This document shows, one piece after another, positions 8,173-16,512 of a DNA stretch of 64,000 nucleotides. A program made the translations under genes and the position numbers. Origin of the DNA: Phycisphaerae bacterium. GTDB lineage: Bacteria; Planctomycetota; Phycisphaerae; Phycisphaerales; UBA1924. Each line of letters begins with the position of its first letter. Within the stretch, counting starts at the first letter, position 1. Under the pieces are notes generated by a model. The model saw only the letters and a list, made by a program, of their open reading frames with translations, searched no databases and was not told the DNA's origin. The stretch lies in assembly GCA_030429705.1 (NCBI GenBank), contig JAUIES010000001.1:1178001-1242000 (forward strand), in the 5' to 3' direction.

Positions 8173-9104
8173 ATGGAACGAAATGTGGTTGTCGCCGGCG
8201 TGGCAGCGGTATCCATGATTGCACTGGGCGCTTGGTTTGCCCGCGGGCAACTTGGTGGCAAGCGGACCATTCGCACGCCGACACAGGCGGTGCCTCGCAC
8301 CCCTGGTGAGAGCCCAGCGGGGGACAATGGGTCTGGCTTGGAGCGGCGTATTGAGGGGGGCGAGGCGCCCGCGTGGGTGCGCGAGAACCCGCTTGAAGGC
8401 ATCGAAGATGAACTGGTGTTTACCAGTCATCGATCGCCGGAAGCCGCCTCGCTGGCCATCGACAATGACCAATCGGTGCTCATTGAAGCAGCTGCGGATG
8501 CTGGCGGGCTTGAGCAGGTCGGATATGACACGCGGGTGGGGCTTGTCGATGCGTGGCGAGATTTTGTGCAGCCGATTGTGGCCGATGACAAGGAGGGCTT
8601 TGCCGACGCTGTTGCTGCGTTCGGCGGGGTCACGCGATTTGAAGATGACGAAGCGGATGGGTCACCAAGCGACAACCTGTTCGATCGTGTGCAGCCTTTC
8701 TTTGCCGGCGCTTCGATCGACCTCTCGCATGCGAAGGTGCGGGCTGCCGACTTGTCTGAGCCGATGGCGGTGCCGAGGCTGATGAAAATGCCGGGCATGC
8801 CCGAGATCGGCGCCGGTCAGGTACCGATGATGGCGATGGCAACCGTGAAAGCGAGCGGGTCGCGGTATCGCTTCCGATGGAGGCACTCTTTCCACAGGTG
8901 TCCGCTGCGATTGACGGGGGGGCGGCGGTGGTCGAAGTCTGGGTGCCGGTGCGTCTGGCGGGCTCGAAGAGTGCGGCTGCGGATGTGACTGTGAGCACCT
9001 TTCTGGTGCGGATGGGCACGAGTCGCAAGTGGCAGCCGTTGTCGATGCGATTGAATCTGCTGACCGAGACCGCCCGCGAAGCGATGCCACGGCGCGGCGG
9101 CTAA
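8173..9104 (+). pseudogene. Membrane-anchored protein of unknown function, frame broken once
   Basis: From ATG 8173 (AGAGAGG upstream; a GTG lies at 8170) the frame encodes an N-terminal membrane helix (VVVAGVAAVSMIALGAWFA), a proline-rich linker and an acidic domain. That frame runs to 8988, but after about base 8850 it becomes an Arg/Cys-rich tail (RWRHSFHRCP and on) unlike protein. From there the -1 frame reads naturally, SLPMEALFPQVSAAIDGGAAVVEVWVPVRL and on, to a stop at 9104 just before the next gene's ribosome-binding site. The simplest reading is a single-base deletion near 8835-8870, either real or a sequencing error. No canonical slippery heptamer is present. The product is not recognised; it is next to a prepilin gene. 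Confidence 0.6.
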
Positions 9105-9128
9105 ACACCCCGAAAACGGAGCGACACC

Positions 9129-9917
9129 ATGCGTAAGAACAACGGTTTCACATTGGTCGAGGTCTTGGTGGTTATTGCGATCATCGCACTCTTGATCGGT
9201 ATCTTGTTGCCGGCTCTTTCGGGTGCTCGACAATCGAGCAGGCAAACACTGGCCCTGTCAAATGCAAAGACAGTGGCAACGGTATTCGAGCAATATCGCG
9301 GTACTTTTGGCGATGCCTATCCATTTGCCAAACCGGTCGAAATGCCGCAATTGCCGGGGGAAGAAGTCATCTTCTTTCAGTGGTATCCGGACGGCGTGAT
9401 GATGGCGACGACGGACTGGTTTGTACTCGAATGGGCATGGCCCGCATTTACAAAAAGCACGGCACCGTGGGACGAACACTATGCGACATGGGTTTCACCT
9501 GGCATGGAAACGACGCTTCCGACGGATCCAGAGCGCATGGGGATCGGCGATGACGATAACCCGGGCGAAAACGAAATCAGTTGGCGATACGCCAACTCGT
9601 TTCTCGCCGACCCGAAGTTGTTTGACCCGGATGGCGCGGCTGCGGACGACTCGCTGATTCGCGCTGTGCGCGGGCATGAGGTTGTGTTTCCAGCCAGCAA
9701 AGTGTTGCTTTGGGACACGCACCTCGCGTACATCAACAAAGAGCCTGCTGTGCGCGAGGGGCATTGGGACGCACCGACCCCAATGGCGTTTGCCGACACC
9801 CATGCGGAGATACGCAATCCGCTCGATGCGAAGCCGGGTGTTGCCAATCCTCTTCGCGGCGGGTACGACGCTCGGCTGCATAACACGCCCGATGGCGTGC
9901 GCGGCGCGGACTATTGA
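9129..9917 (+). CDS. Prepilin-type N-terminal methylation protein
   Basis: A pseudopilin-like secreted protein, 262 residues. The type III signal is [19 protein letters not shown] with glycine at the cleavage position and glutamate five residues after it, followed by the long hydrophobic helix LLPALSGARQ. The rest is a soluble domain rich in Trp and Asp, with FADTHAEIRNP near the C-terminus recalling the (F)xDGH motif of planctomycetal DUF1559-like pseudopilins. GGAG is upstream of ATG 9129. It would need PilD peptidase (not in this window) for processing and may belong to a type II secretion-like system; a role is not known. Confidence 0.88.
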   Translation: MRKNNGFTLVEVLVVIAIIALLIGILLPALSGARQSSRQTLALSNAKTVATVFEQYRGTFGDAYPFAKPVEMPQLPGEEVIFFQWYPDGVMMATTDWFVLEWAWPAFTKSTAPWDEHYATWVSPGMETTLPTDPERMGIGDDDNPGENEISWRYANSFLADPKLFDPDGAAADDSLIRAVRGHEVVFPASKVLLWDTHLAYINKEPAVREGHWDAPTPMAFADTHAEIRNPLDAKPGVANPLRGGYDARLHNTPDGVRGADY

Positions 9918-9938
9918 TCGCCGCGATACCATGCAGGC

Positions 9939-10778
9939 ATGGATGGTCTGCAAGAACCGAGGCTTTCACGCCGCGAGCATTTGTATGAGGTGATCTTCGA
10001 AGCCGACACCCCAAGCGGGAAGGCGTTCGATATTGGATTGATCATCGCGATCATCGTGTCTGTGATTGTGGTCGTGTTGAGCACCCTGCAAGTTGCCCAA
10101 GAAGAGCCGTGGCGGCATTGGTTCTACGGCGTGGAGTGGTTTTTCACGGGTCTGTTCACCATCGAGTATGTCGTTCGGCTGAGTATCACGCGTCGGCCGC
10201 TGCGATACGCTTTTAGTTTCTATGGCATCATTGATCTGCTGTCGATTCTGCCTGCATTTGTTGGATTGGTCATGCCAGGCAGCGAGCGGCTGATGGTGGT
10301 ACGGACGCTTCGTCTGCTGCGCGTGTTTCGTGTGTTCAAACTGGCGCGATACCTCAGCGAGGCCCAGGCGCTTCGGCACGCGTTCTACATCAGCCGGCAC
10401 AAGATCGCGGTCTTTCTGGCAACGGTGGTCATCATTGTCTTGATTACAAGCGCTCTCATGCATGTTGTTGAAGGGCCTGCCGACGGCATCGACAACGGCC
10501 CGTTCGATTCGTTGCCCAGCGCGATGTATTGGACGGTCATCACGATGACAACCGTCGGCTATGGCGACATCACACCACAAACGGTTCTTGGAAAATTTAT
10601 CACCACCATGCTGGTGTTGGTCGGGTATTCCCTGATCATCGTACCGACCGGGATTCTGTCAGCGGAGATCCAAAGCGCGTCCAAGCAGAAGGTTTCAACC
10701 CAGGTGTGTCACTCGTGCATGCGTGAAGGGCATGATGCCAACGCTGCGTACTGCAAATATTGCGGAGAGATACTCTGA
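9939..10778 (+). CDS. Voltage-gated-type potassium channel with C-terminal zinc ribbon
   Basis: A six-helix Kv-like channel, 279 residues, in the inner membrane. Hydrophobic segments S1-S3 lie at about residues 28-50, 62-80 and 90-110. S4 carries regularly spaced arginines (RTLRLLRVFRVFKLAR, near 122-137). The pore filter TTVGYGDI is at about 204-211 and S6 is FITTMLVLVGYSLIIVPTGIL. The C-terminus ends in VCHSCMREG and YCKYCGEIL, two CxxC pairs that form a probable zinc ribbon instead of the RCK domain often seen in bacterial channels. No strong ribosome-binding site precedes ATG 9939. The gene overlaps cutC by 19 bases. Confidence 0.9.
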   Translation: MDGLQEPRLSRREHLYEVIFEADTPSGKAFDIGLIIAIIVSVIVVVLSTLQVAQEEPWRHWFYGVEWFFTGLFTIEYVVRLSITRRPLRYAFSFYGIIDLLSILPAFVGLVMPGSERLMVVRTLRLLRVFRVFKLARYLSEAQALRHAFYISRHKIAVFLATVVIIVLITSALMHVVEGPADGIDNGPFDSLPSAMYWTVITMTTVGYGDITPQTVLGKFITTMLVLVGYSLIIVPTGILSAEIQSASKQKVSTQVCHSCMREGHDANAAYCKYCGEIL

Positions 10779-11479
10779 GCGCTGCCGTTGCCATCGAGGT
10801 GTGTGTCGGGCGTATCGAGGATGCGATCAACGCCGATGCGTGTGGTGTTGATCGTATTGAAATCAGTTCGGCACTTGAGGTCGATGGCGTCACGCCTTCA
10901 GCGGGGTTTGTCGAGGCTGTGCTTGAACAGGTTCAGACGCCGATTGTCGTGTTGATTCGCAGTCGGCCTGGTGGGTTTGTGTATGAGTCCTGCGAGATCG
11001 ACGCCATGGTGCGCGATGCGCGGCACTTCGCGGCTATGGGTGTCGCGGGTCTTGCATTTGGAATTATGACTGACAATGGCCGACTCGATATCGAGGCGAT
11101 GGGCGCGATCGCAGACTCGGCCCGCACCAGTCGGCCGGGTATTGATCTCGTGTGCCATCGGGTGTTCGATGCGCTGCCCGATCAGGCTTTGGCATTGCGA
11201 GAACTCGAGCAGATCGGCGTACAACGGGTGTTGACGAGCGGTGGAGCTGCCACAGCGCTCGATGGGGCTGAGACGATTTGCAGACTCCAGCGCGATACAA
11301 CGGTCGAACTCGTGCCAGCGGGTGGCGTTCGAGCGAGCACGATCGGGCGCGTGGTCGAGATCATGAAGCCGCGATCAGTTCATGGGAGTTTTCGTCAGGT
11401 CGAGGGCTGTGACACGGCAGGCGTTCGCCTTGATCGTGGTGATTTGCAGCGAGCAATCAAGTCGATCGACCGGGATTGA
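10760..11479 (+). CDS. cutC: CutC family protein
   Basis: A TIM-barrel protein of the CutC family, historically linked to copper homeostasis; its biochemical role remains uncertain. Diagnostic segments are IEVCVGRIEDAINADACGVDRIEI, IVVLIRSRPGGFVY, HRVFDALPDQ, RVLTSGGAATALDG and the closing VHGSFR. At 239 residues the length is normal. The start is taken as TTG at 10760, inside the end of the channel gene; no ATG or GTG is available before the conserved IEVCV strand, so either TTG or another weak start is used. This points to translational coupling with the channel gene. Confidence 0.88.
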   Translation: MRRDTLSAAVAIEVCVGRIEDAINADACGVDRIEISSALEVDGVTPSAGFVEAVLEQVQTPIVVLIRSRPGGFVYESCEIDAMVRDARHFAAMGVAGLAFGIMTDNGRLDIEAMGAIADSARTSRPGIDLVCHRVFDALPDQALALRELEQIGVQRVLTSGGAATALDGAETICRLQRDTTVELVPAGGVRASTIGRVVEIMKPRSVHGSFRQVEGCDTAGVRLDRGDLQRAIKSIDRD

Positions 11480-11487
11480 AATCAGCG

Positions 11488-12231
11488 CTAGGGCGTTTCA
11501 GCAACATAGTTGCCGTCGTCCCATGTCGAGTATTCGCGCAGTTCGTCAACCTTCAGACGCGCGCCGTGCCCGTCGAAGAAGATGGTATTGCACCCGCCGC
11601 TGTGGCGCGTGTGACTGACGCGGTTGAGTGATGGGTGAGCACGGATGTGGACGCGATCAAACGCGTCGTAGTACACCGCAATGTTGAAGTCATCGGATTC
11701 ATCCGAATAGGCTTCGTTGTAGTGTCTTTGTAGATTGTCATCGCCAAAGCACGCGAGATAGACCACTTCTGACGGGCGAAAGATCGTTGACAGGCGGCTC
11801 GACTTGCGGCTCTCGTAAATGACGCCGGGCTCGGAGAACTGGAATCCATTGGCGACATAGTGCAGCACATGCCCGTCGTCGAGCCTTCGGCTCGGGTCGC
11901 GGAAGTACTCAGCCCCGGCGTACAGGTCGCCCTTGGGCGTATCCCAACTCGCGGTGTCGTCAATCAGGGGGCGCACGGCTCGGGCCCATGACATGTCGTC
12001 AGCATTACCCGCCTCGCGCGGAATGAAGTCCTGGAACTGGTCAGCGTACATCATGAGCGCCATGCCGATCTGACGCTGGTTGGACAGACAGACCGAGGCC
12101 CGCCCGGCTTCGCGGGCTTTGGCGAGGGCGGGCAAAAGAATGCCGATGAGCAGCGCGATGATCGCGATGACGACGAGGAGTTCGATCAGCGTGAATGCGG
12201 GTGAACGGCTCAATCGGAACGATGCAGGCAT
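11488..12231 (-). CDS. Prepilin-type pseudopilin with H-x-DG-like C-terminal motif
   Basis: A 247-residue exported pseudopilin. The start at 12231 has GGAG upstream and puts the class III signal directly after a short basic leader ([25 protein letters not shown], then [25 protein letters not shown]). The upstream in-frame start at 12333 would add 34 non-pilin residues and is rejected. In this protein alanine replaces the usual glycine before FTLIE. Near the end, [21 protein letters not shown] matches the H-x9-DG pattern seen in planctomycetal DUF1559/general secretion pathway G-like proteins. It is convergent with cutC; the two stops are nine bases apart. Confidence 0.87.
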   Translation of the reverse strand: MPASFRLSRSPAFTLIELLVVIAIIALLIGILLPALAKAREAGRASVCLSNQRQIGMALMMYADQFQDFIPREAGNADDMSWARAVRPLIDDTASWDTPKGDLYAGAEYFRDPSRRLDDGHVLHYVANGFQFSEPGVIYESRKSSRLSTIFRPSEVVYLACFGDDNLQRHYNEAYSDESDDFNIAVYYDAFDRVHIRAHPSLNRVSHTRHSGGCNTIFFDGHGARLKVDELREYSTWDDGNYVAETP

Positions 12232-12358
12232 TGATTTCTCCGTTTGAGCAAGAGTCGGCGGCGCGTGATCGCAAAAGGATGATCCAACAGACATTGTGGT
12301 AAAAAAGACGAACCGTGTCAAGGAGATAGTCATTCGTCGACCGTCCGTGCGATGACAG

Positions 12359-12949
12359 CTAGTCCCCGACCTCCAGCTGAATCTGATAGTCCTTCGAGTT
12401 GTACTCGTCCATATACACGGTTACGGTGCTGTCAAACTTGCCTGCGTGCAAGGGTGTCAGGGTGATGGTGAACTCGGCTGATTCACCGGCCGCCAGGGGT
12501 GTGCCGTAGATGAACTCGTGATACCCATACTCTTCATTACTCGACGCCGGCTGCGGCGCGATGGCATCGCGCTGAAACATATCGCAGATAGCGCCGTTGA
12601 GATCGACAGTTTCGACCAGGCGGCGTTTGTCCTTGGTGTCGGTGACGGTAATGACAAGATCGAATGGCTCGCCGACCTTGACGTTGGGGGGGCGTTCAAC
12701 ATCGAGATAGATCCCGGCATCGTAATCGTCGTATGCGCCCGGGCCAAATCCACCCATGGGCCCGCCATACATGCCGAGCCCACCGAACCCGCCGTAGGCG
12801 GCTGCCTGCCCCATGACCCAGCCGCCGACGATGCCTCCGCCGCACCCGACCGCGAAGATGACCGCGCCGACGATCATTACGGGGACCCAGTTGGGGCCTT
12901 TGATCTGTTCGGCCGGCCCGTTCCAGTTGGCGTGCGGCGCCCGGCCCAT
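12359..12949 (-). CDS. Membrane-anchored glycine-rich protein
   Basis: A 196-residue protein of unknown function. ATG 12949 overlaps the aldolase stop (TGATG), so translation is probably coupled. A hydrophobic segment ([27 protein letters not shown], about residues 20-46) anchors it; the Cys in VGCGGG could be a lipidation site, though the preceding 20 residues are hydrophilic. A glycine/tyrosine-rich stretch ([20 protein letters not shown]) leads to an extracytoplasmic beta-rich domain (about 75-196) resembling an immunoglobulin-like or DUF4352-like fold with a closing [25 protein letters not shown]. Why it shares an operon with a glycolytic enzyme is not clear. Confidence 0.72.
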   Translation of the reverse strand: MGRAPHANWNGPAEQIKGPNWVPVMIVGAVIFAVGCGGGIVGGWVMGQAAAYGGFGGLGMYGGPMGGFGPGAYDDYDAGIYLDVERPPNVKVGEPFDLVITVTDTKDKRRLVETVDLNGAICDMFQRDAIAPQPASSNEEYGYHEFIYGTPLAAGESAEFTITLTPLHAGKFDSTVTVYMDEYNSKDYQIQLEVGD

Positions 12950-14040
12950 CACGCCACCGTCACACCCTTGTCGAGGTAGACATCCTGGATCGTGTTCAGG
13001 AGGCCCACGCCTTCTTTCATCGGGCGTTGGAAGGCTTTGCGGCCTGAGATCAGCCCCATGCCGCCAGCTCGCTTGTTGATGACAGCGGTGGTCACCGCGT
13101 CCGCCGTATCGCCTGCGCCCTTGCTCTCGCCGCCCGAGTTGATCAGCGGCACGCGACCCATGAACTGGTTGATGAGTTGATAACGGCACAGGTCGATCGG
13201 GTGCCCCCCCTTGCCGTTCTCGTCGCTGCCCGCCAGTTCGGTGTAAACCTCCTTGCGGAATTTGCCGTAGGAGGAATCGCCAGAGTTGAGAGCCGCGAAC
13301 CCGCCGTTGTTGGTCGGCAGTTTCTGCTTGACGATGTCGGCCTGAATGGTCGAACCGAGGTGGTTGGCCTGCCCGGTCAGGTCGGCGGAACTGTGGTAGT
13401 CCACGCCATCGACCTTGAACGCGCTATTGCGGATGTAGCACCACAGCACGGTCACCATGCCGTATTCGTGGGCTTCGTGGAACATTTCAGCCACCTGCTG
13501 GATCTGGGTCTCAGACTCGGGGCTACCGAAGTAGATCGTTGCGCCGACCGCGACCGCGCCCATCTCGAAACACTGGCGGATATTGCCGAAGGGGATCTGG
13601 TTGAAGGTGTTGGGGTAGGTCATCAGTTCGTTGTGGTTGAACTTGACCATGAAGGGGATCTTGTGGGCGTACTTGCGAGCGACCGCGCCGAGCACGCCAT
13701 AAGTCGAAGCGACCGCGTTGCACCCGCCCTCGATCGCCAGTTCGACGATTTTCTCGGGGTCGAAGTAGTCGGGGTTCGGGGCGAAACTCGCGCCAGCGGA
13801 GTGCTCGATGCCCTGGTCGACGGGTAGGATCGAGACATACCCCGTCCCGCCGAGTCGGCCATGGTTGAGCATGGTCTGGAAGTTCCGCATGACATTGAGG
13901 TTGCGGTCTGAGTTACTGAAGACGCGGTCGATGAAGTCGGGCCCGGGCAGGTAGAGTGCGTTCTTGCTGACGGTTTTGGACTCGTGGCTCAAGAGGGCGT
14001 CAGCGTCAGAGCCGAGCAGTTCGCGGATGTTGGTGGACAT
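12949..14040 (-). CDS. fbaB: Fructose-bisphosphate aldolase, class I (DhnA/FbaB type)
   Basis: Cleaves fructose 1,6-bisphosphate through a Schiff base in glycolysis and forms it in gluconeogenesis. The DhnA-type archaeal/bacterial class I family is shown by [20 protein letters not shown] near residue 70, the lysine-bearing strand [25 protein letters not shown] near 125, and the phosphate-binding end [12 protein letters not shown] and [19 protein letters not shown] precedes ATG 14040. The 363-residue length suits this branch, which is longer than archaeal FbaB. No cofactor metal ligands of class II aldolases are seen. The 262 bases upstream to 14302 show no recognised regulatory structure. Confidence 0.92.
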   Translation of the reverse strand: MSTNIRELLGSDADALLSHESKTVSKNALYLPGPDFIDRVFSNSDRNLNVMRNFQTMLNHGRLGGTGYVSILPVDQGIEHSAGASFAPNPDYFDPEKIVELAIEGGCNAVASTYGVLGAVARKYAHKIPFMVKFNHNELMTYPNTFNQIPFGNIRQCFEMGAVAVGATIYFGSPESETQIQQVAEMFHEAHEYGMVTVLWCYIRNSAFKVDGVDYHSSADLTGQANHLGSTIQADIVKQKLPTNNGGFAALNSGDSSYGKFRKEVYTELAGSDENGKGGHPIDLCRYQLINQFMGRVPLINSGGESKGAGDTADAVTTAVINKRAGGMGLISGRKAFQRPMKEGVGLLNTIQDVYLDKGVTVA

Positions 14041-14302
14041 GATGGATATCTCCGGATGTTGACAAGTATGAAGTCTTCTGTGAACCGGAGTTTATACGGC
14101 TCACCCGATCCGGGCCGAGGTCCAAATACCGGATACCGTAGTCATGGCTTTGCAAGTACACGACGGGGACTTTGCATGCTCAAGTAGGCTTCATGTCACC
14201 ATAGCCATCCAATGCGGCGACCTTACCACCCGCACAGATGCTCTCTCATGATCTCCGCGTCTCCGCGTTCGCATCAATCAACGAACCGCTTGCCACCTTC
14301 GA

Positions 14303-15658
14303 TTATGGGCACCCGGCTGCGAATGCGGCGAGGTACAACTGAATATCGAAGAAGTCGAAGACACTGTCGTTGTTCCAGTCGGCGGCGGCCTCCTGGTTGG
14401 TGAACGCGGTCAGGAATGCGAGCAGGTCGAAGAAGTCGACGGTGCCTTCGCCGGTGAAATCGACCGCGCACTCGGGGGCGGGCGCGGTGAATGCGTACGC
14501 CGAGCCGGCCCGATTGCCGACGAAGGACACATTGGCGCCGGCGAAGATGCGGCTATTCTCAATCGCGACCGAGATCCCGAAATACGCCCCGGTGCTTCCG
14601 TCCGTGGGCCGGAGTTTGGCGATCTGGGTGCCGGTGGCCGCGTCGAATAGATACGCCGAGCCGGTGTCCGTGCCGCCGTCGTCATCACGATCGGCGCCGA
14701 CGACCACGAGCCCGTTGCTGACCGCGACCGACCGACCGAAGTAATCGGTGCTCGCCGGATCATTCTGGGTGAGTTCGCCGAGATACGCGCCGGTCGAGGC
14801 TTCGTACATGAAGGCCCCGCCTGAATCATTGTTCGGGTGGTTATGCCGGTACGACCCGACGACGGCCATGCCATCGCCAACTGCGACCGAGATCCCGAAA
14901 TAGTCAGTGATGTTCGGGTGGCCTGAGTAGATTTTGGTGATCAGCGAGCCATCCGCGACATTGAAGAGGTAGGCAGCGCCAGCCGCCGGAGCTTGATCGC
15001 CATCGGACCACGCCCCGACCGCGAGGATGCCGTCATCCAGAGCAACTGAATAGCCGAACTCGTCGAAGGATGCACCGTCGGCGGGCGTGATCTTCAAGAG
15101 TTCAGCCCCGGTGAAGGCGTCGAAGAGGTACACCGAGCCAGAGCGGGTGCCGTTGTCGTCGTCGCGGTGGGCACCGACCGCGACGATCCCGCCGTCGATC
15201 GCGATGGCGTTGCCAAACCATTGCTCAATGCCGCCATCGGATGGGATGAGTTTATGAAGTTGGTTGCCTGAGACGGCATCGAAGAGATACGCCGAGCCAG
15301 AGTTGCCGCCATTGACATTGTCCCATTGAGCGCCGACCGCGATAACCCCCCCGTCAATATCGACAGCGTATCCGAAACTGCCTGTTGGAAAGTCATCGGG
15401 AACAATGTCAGCAACCAGAGCGCCGGTGGATGCGTTATAGACATAGGCCCTGCTCGCCGACCCGGCGCCAATAGCCACCAAGCCGCCTTGGATTGCGACT
15501 GAGACACCAAACGCATTTCCGAGGCCGCCATTGGCGGGAACGATCTTGAAATCCTCGTTGATGATCTGCCCGGCAGTGATAGGGGCAAAGATCGCAAGGC
15601 CGATCAAAGAGGCGAACACTGAACGCAGTGAACATCGGCTGGCGATTGGCGAGGGCAT
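14303..15658 (-). CDS. Secreted seven-repeat FG-GAP protein with dockerin-like C-terminal repeats
   Basis: A 451-residue exported protein. A signal peptide (LRSVFASLIGLAIFAPITAGQ) is followed by seven repeats of about 50 residues with the signature FGxSVAxxxGxxAVGA and SGSAYLFDAxTG (FG-GAP type), enough for a seven-bladed propeller; the calcium-like loops are DDDNG-type. The C-terminus has two dockerin-like units, DFTGEGTVDFFDLLAFLTAF and DWNNDSVFDFFDIQLYLAAF, framed by Cys (CAVDF and AGCP). The same tail occurs in the protein starting at 63278. NCBI uses the name GC-type dockerin for a similar planctomycetal tail; I match this from memory. Such tails suggest cell-surface sorting. AAGGAAG precedes ATG 15658. 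Confidence 0.88.
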   Translation of the reverse strand: MPSPIASRCSLRSVFASLIGLAIFAPITAGQIINEDFKIVPANGGLGNAFGVSVAIQGGLVAIGAGSASRAYVYNASTGALVADIVPDDFPTGSFGYAVDIDGGVIAVGAQWDNVNGGNSGSAYLFDAVSGNQLHKLIPSDGGIEQWFGNAIAIDGGIVAVGAHRDDDNGTRSGSVYLFDAFTGAELLKITPADGASFDEFGYSVALDDGILAVGAWSDGDQAPAAGAAYLFNVADGSLITKIYSGHPNITDYFGISVAVGDGMAVVGSYRHNHPNNDSGGAFMYEASTGAYLGELTQNDPASTDYFGRSVAVSNGLVVVGADRDDDGGTDTGSAYLFDAATGTQIAKLRPTDGSTGAYFGISVAIENSRIFAGANVSFVGNRAGSAYAFTAPAPECAVDFTGEGTVDFFDLLAFLTAFTNQEAAADWNNDSVFDFFDIQLYLAAFAAGCP

Positions 15659-15703
15659 GGTGGCTTCCTTTCGTTGACGGCGCGACAGCGACTGAACAAG
15701 CCA

Positions 15704-15725
15704 AAGTACTCAGTACGAGGTACTT
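15704..15725. promoter_or_regulatory. Imperfect inverted repeat between divergent genes
   Basis: AAGTACTC (15704-15711) is mirrored by GAGGTACTT (15717-15725) with one extra G, around AGTAC. It is in the 245-base intergenic region between the FG-GAP gene and the ECF sigma gene, 46 bases from the former's start. It could be an operator or a repeated GTAC motif by chance. Nothing else stands out in this gap. Confidence 0.3.
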
Positions 15726-15903
15726 ACACAAGGGAAAAACCCCCGTGATTGGGTCGGCGTGCTGGCGTGTCATCGCAGATGGTCAGATCCAGGTCCGATC
15801 ATGTGCCTCGGATTCGCTGGACCGACAACGGCAATTGCTCATTGTCACAGAGAAATCACAGCCACCATCATCCATGCACCCATCCGCTGCGTCCAACGAA
15901 TAG

Positions 15904-16512
15904 ATGACTATGGCTGCGTCCAATCAAACAACCGATCGTGAACTGCTGACGCGATTTGCGAATGGCGAACGCGAGGGTCTTGGCGAGTTGGCCCGCCGGT
16001 ATGAAAACCGCCTGCTCGGGCTCGCTCGCGGGCTCTTGGGGGGGTCGAGCACGCTGGCTGAGGAAGCGGTGCAGGAGGTCTGGGTCAAGGTCATCCGGTC
16101 AGCGGGTTCCTTTGAGGGGCGTAGCGAAGTCTGGACCTGGCTCTACCGCATCACGGTCAACACCAGCCGCGACCTCATGCGGCGGCAGCGCGTGCGGAAT
16201 AGGTCCGCCCATGCACCTTCATACGACGCGAATGAAATAAGTGAAGACAACGACGCAAGCGGCGACATGCATGGTGATTCGGGTGATGCTGCGGGCGCTG
16301 GCGATTCACTCGGGTTTGATGAATCCATTCGTGCCGCGGTGCGCGCGCTGGCTATCGACAAACGCGAGGCGTTGATGCTCAGCGTCCACGCGGAACTGAC
16401 GGACGAACAGGCCGCCGAGGTCTTGGCGATTCCGCTCGGGACCTTCAAGTCGCGTGTGCGGGCTGCCAAAACCACGCTGCGGCGAACCCTTGCTGTCGAG
16501 ATCCAATCATGA
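15904..16512 (+). CDS. ECF-family RNA polymerase sigma factor
   Basis: A 202-residue extracytoplasmic-function sigma-70 factor. Region 2 spans about residues 25-95 (ARRYENRLLGLARGLLG, AEEAVQEVWVKVIRSAGSFEG, WTWLYRITVNTSRDLMRRQR), and region 4 about 145-200 (DKREALMLSVHAELTDEQAAEVLAIPLGTFKSRVRAAKTTLRRTL), joined by an acidic, Gly/Asp-rich linker. ATG 15904 (or 15910) has no strong ribosome-binding site. It overlaps the next gene by four bases (ATGA). The partner product is membrane-bound and anti-sigma-like, so the pair probably forms a regulatory unit that senses an envelope signal. Confidence 0.92.
   Translation: MTMAASNQTTDRELLTRFANGEREGLGELARRYENRLLGLARGLLGGSSTLAEEAVQEVWVKVIRSAGSFEGRSEVWTWLYRITVNTSRDLMRRQRVRNRSAHAPSYDANEISEDNDASGDMHGDSGDAAGAGDSLGFDESIRAAVRALAIDKREALMLSVHAELTDEQAAEVLAIPLGTFKSRVRAAKTTLRRTLAVEIQS

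Noticed and set aside
8835-8870. Programmed -1 ribosomal frameshift
   Set aside because: No X-XXY-YYZ slippery heptamer or nearby stable downstream hairpin is visible; a deletion or sequencing error is simpler.
13177-13827. A 216-codon open frame on the plus strand opposite the aldolase gene
   Set aside because: It is the antisense shadow of fbaB, whose motifs are unambiguous; high-GC codon use opens such frames.
14303-15658. The repeated pattern in the FG-GAP gene as a CRISPR or satellite array
   Set aside because: The repeats are protein-level units of about 50 codons with diverged DNA, in frame within a gene.
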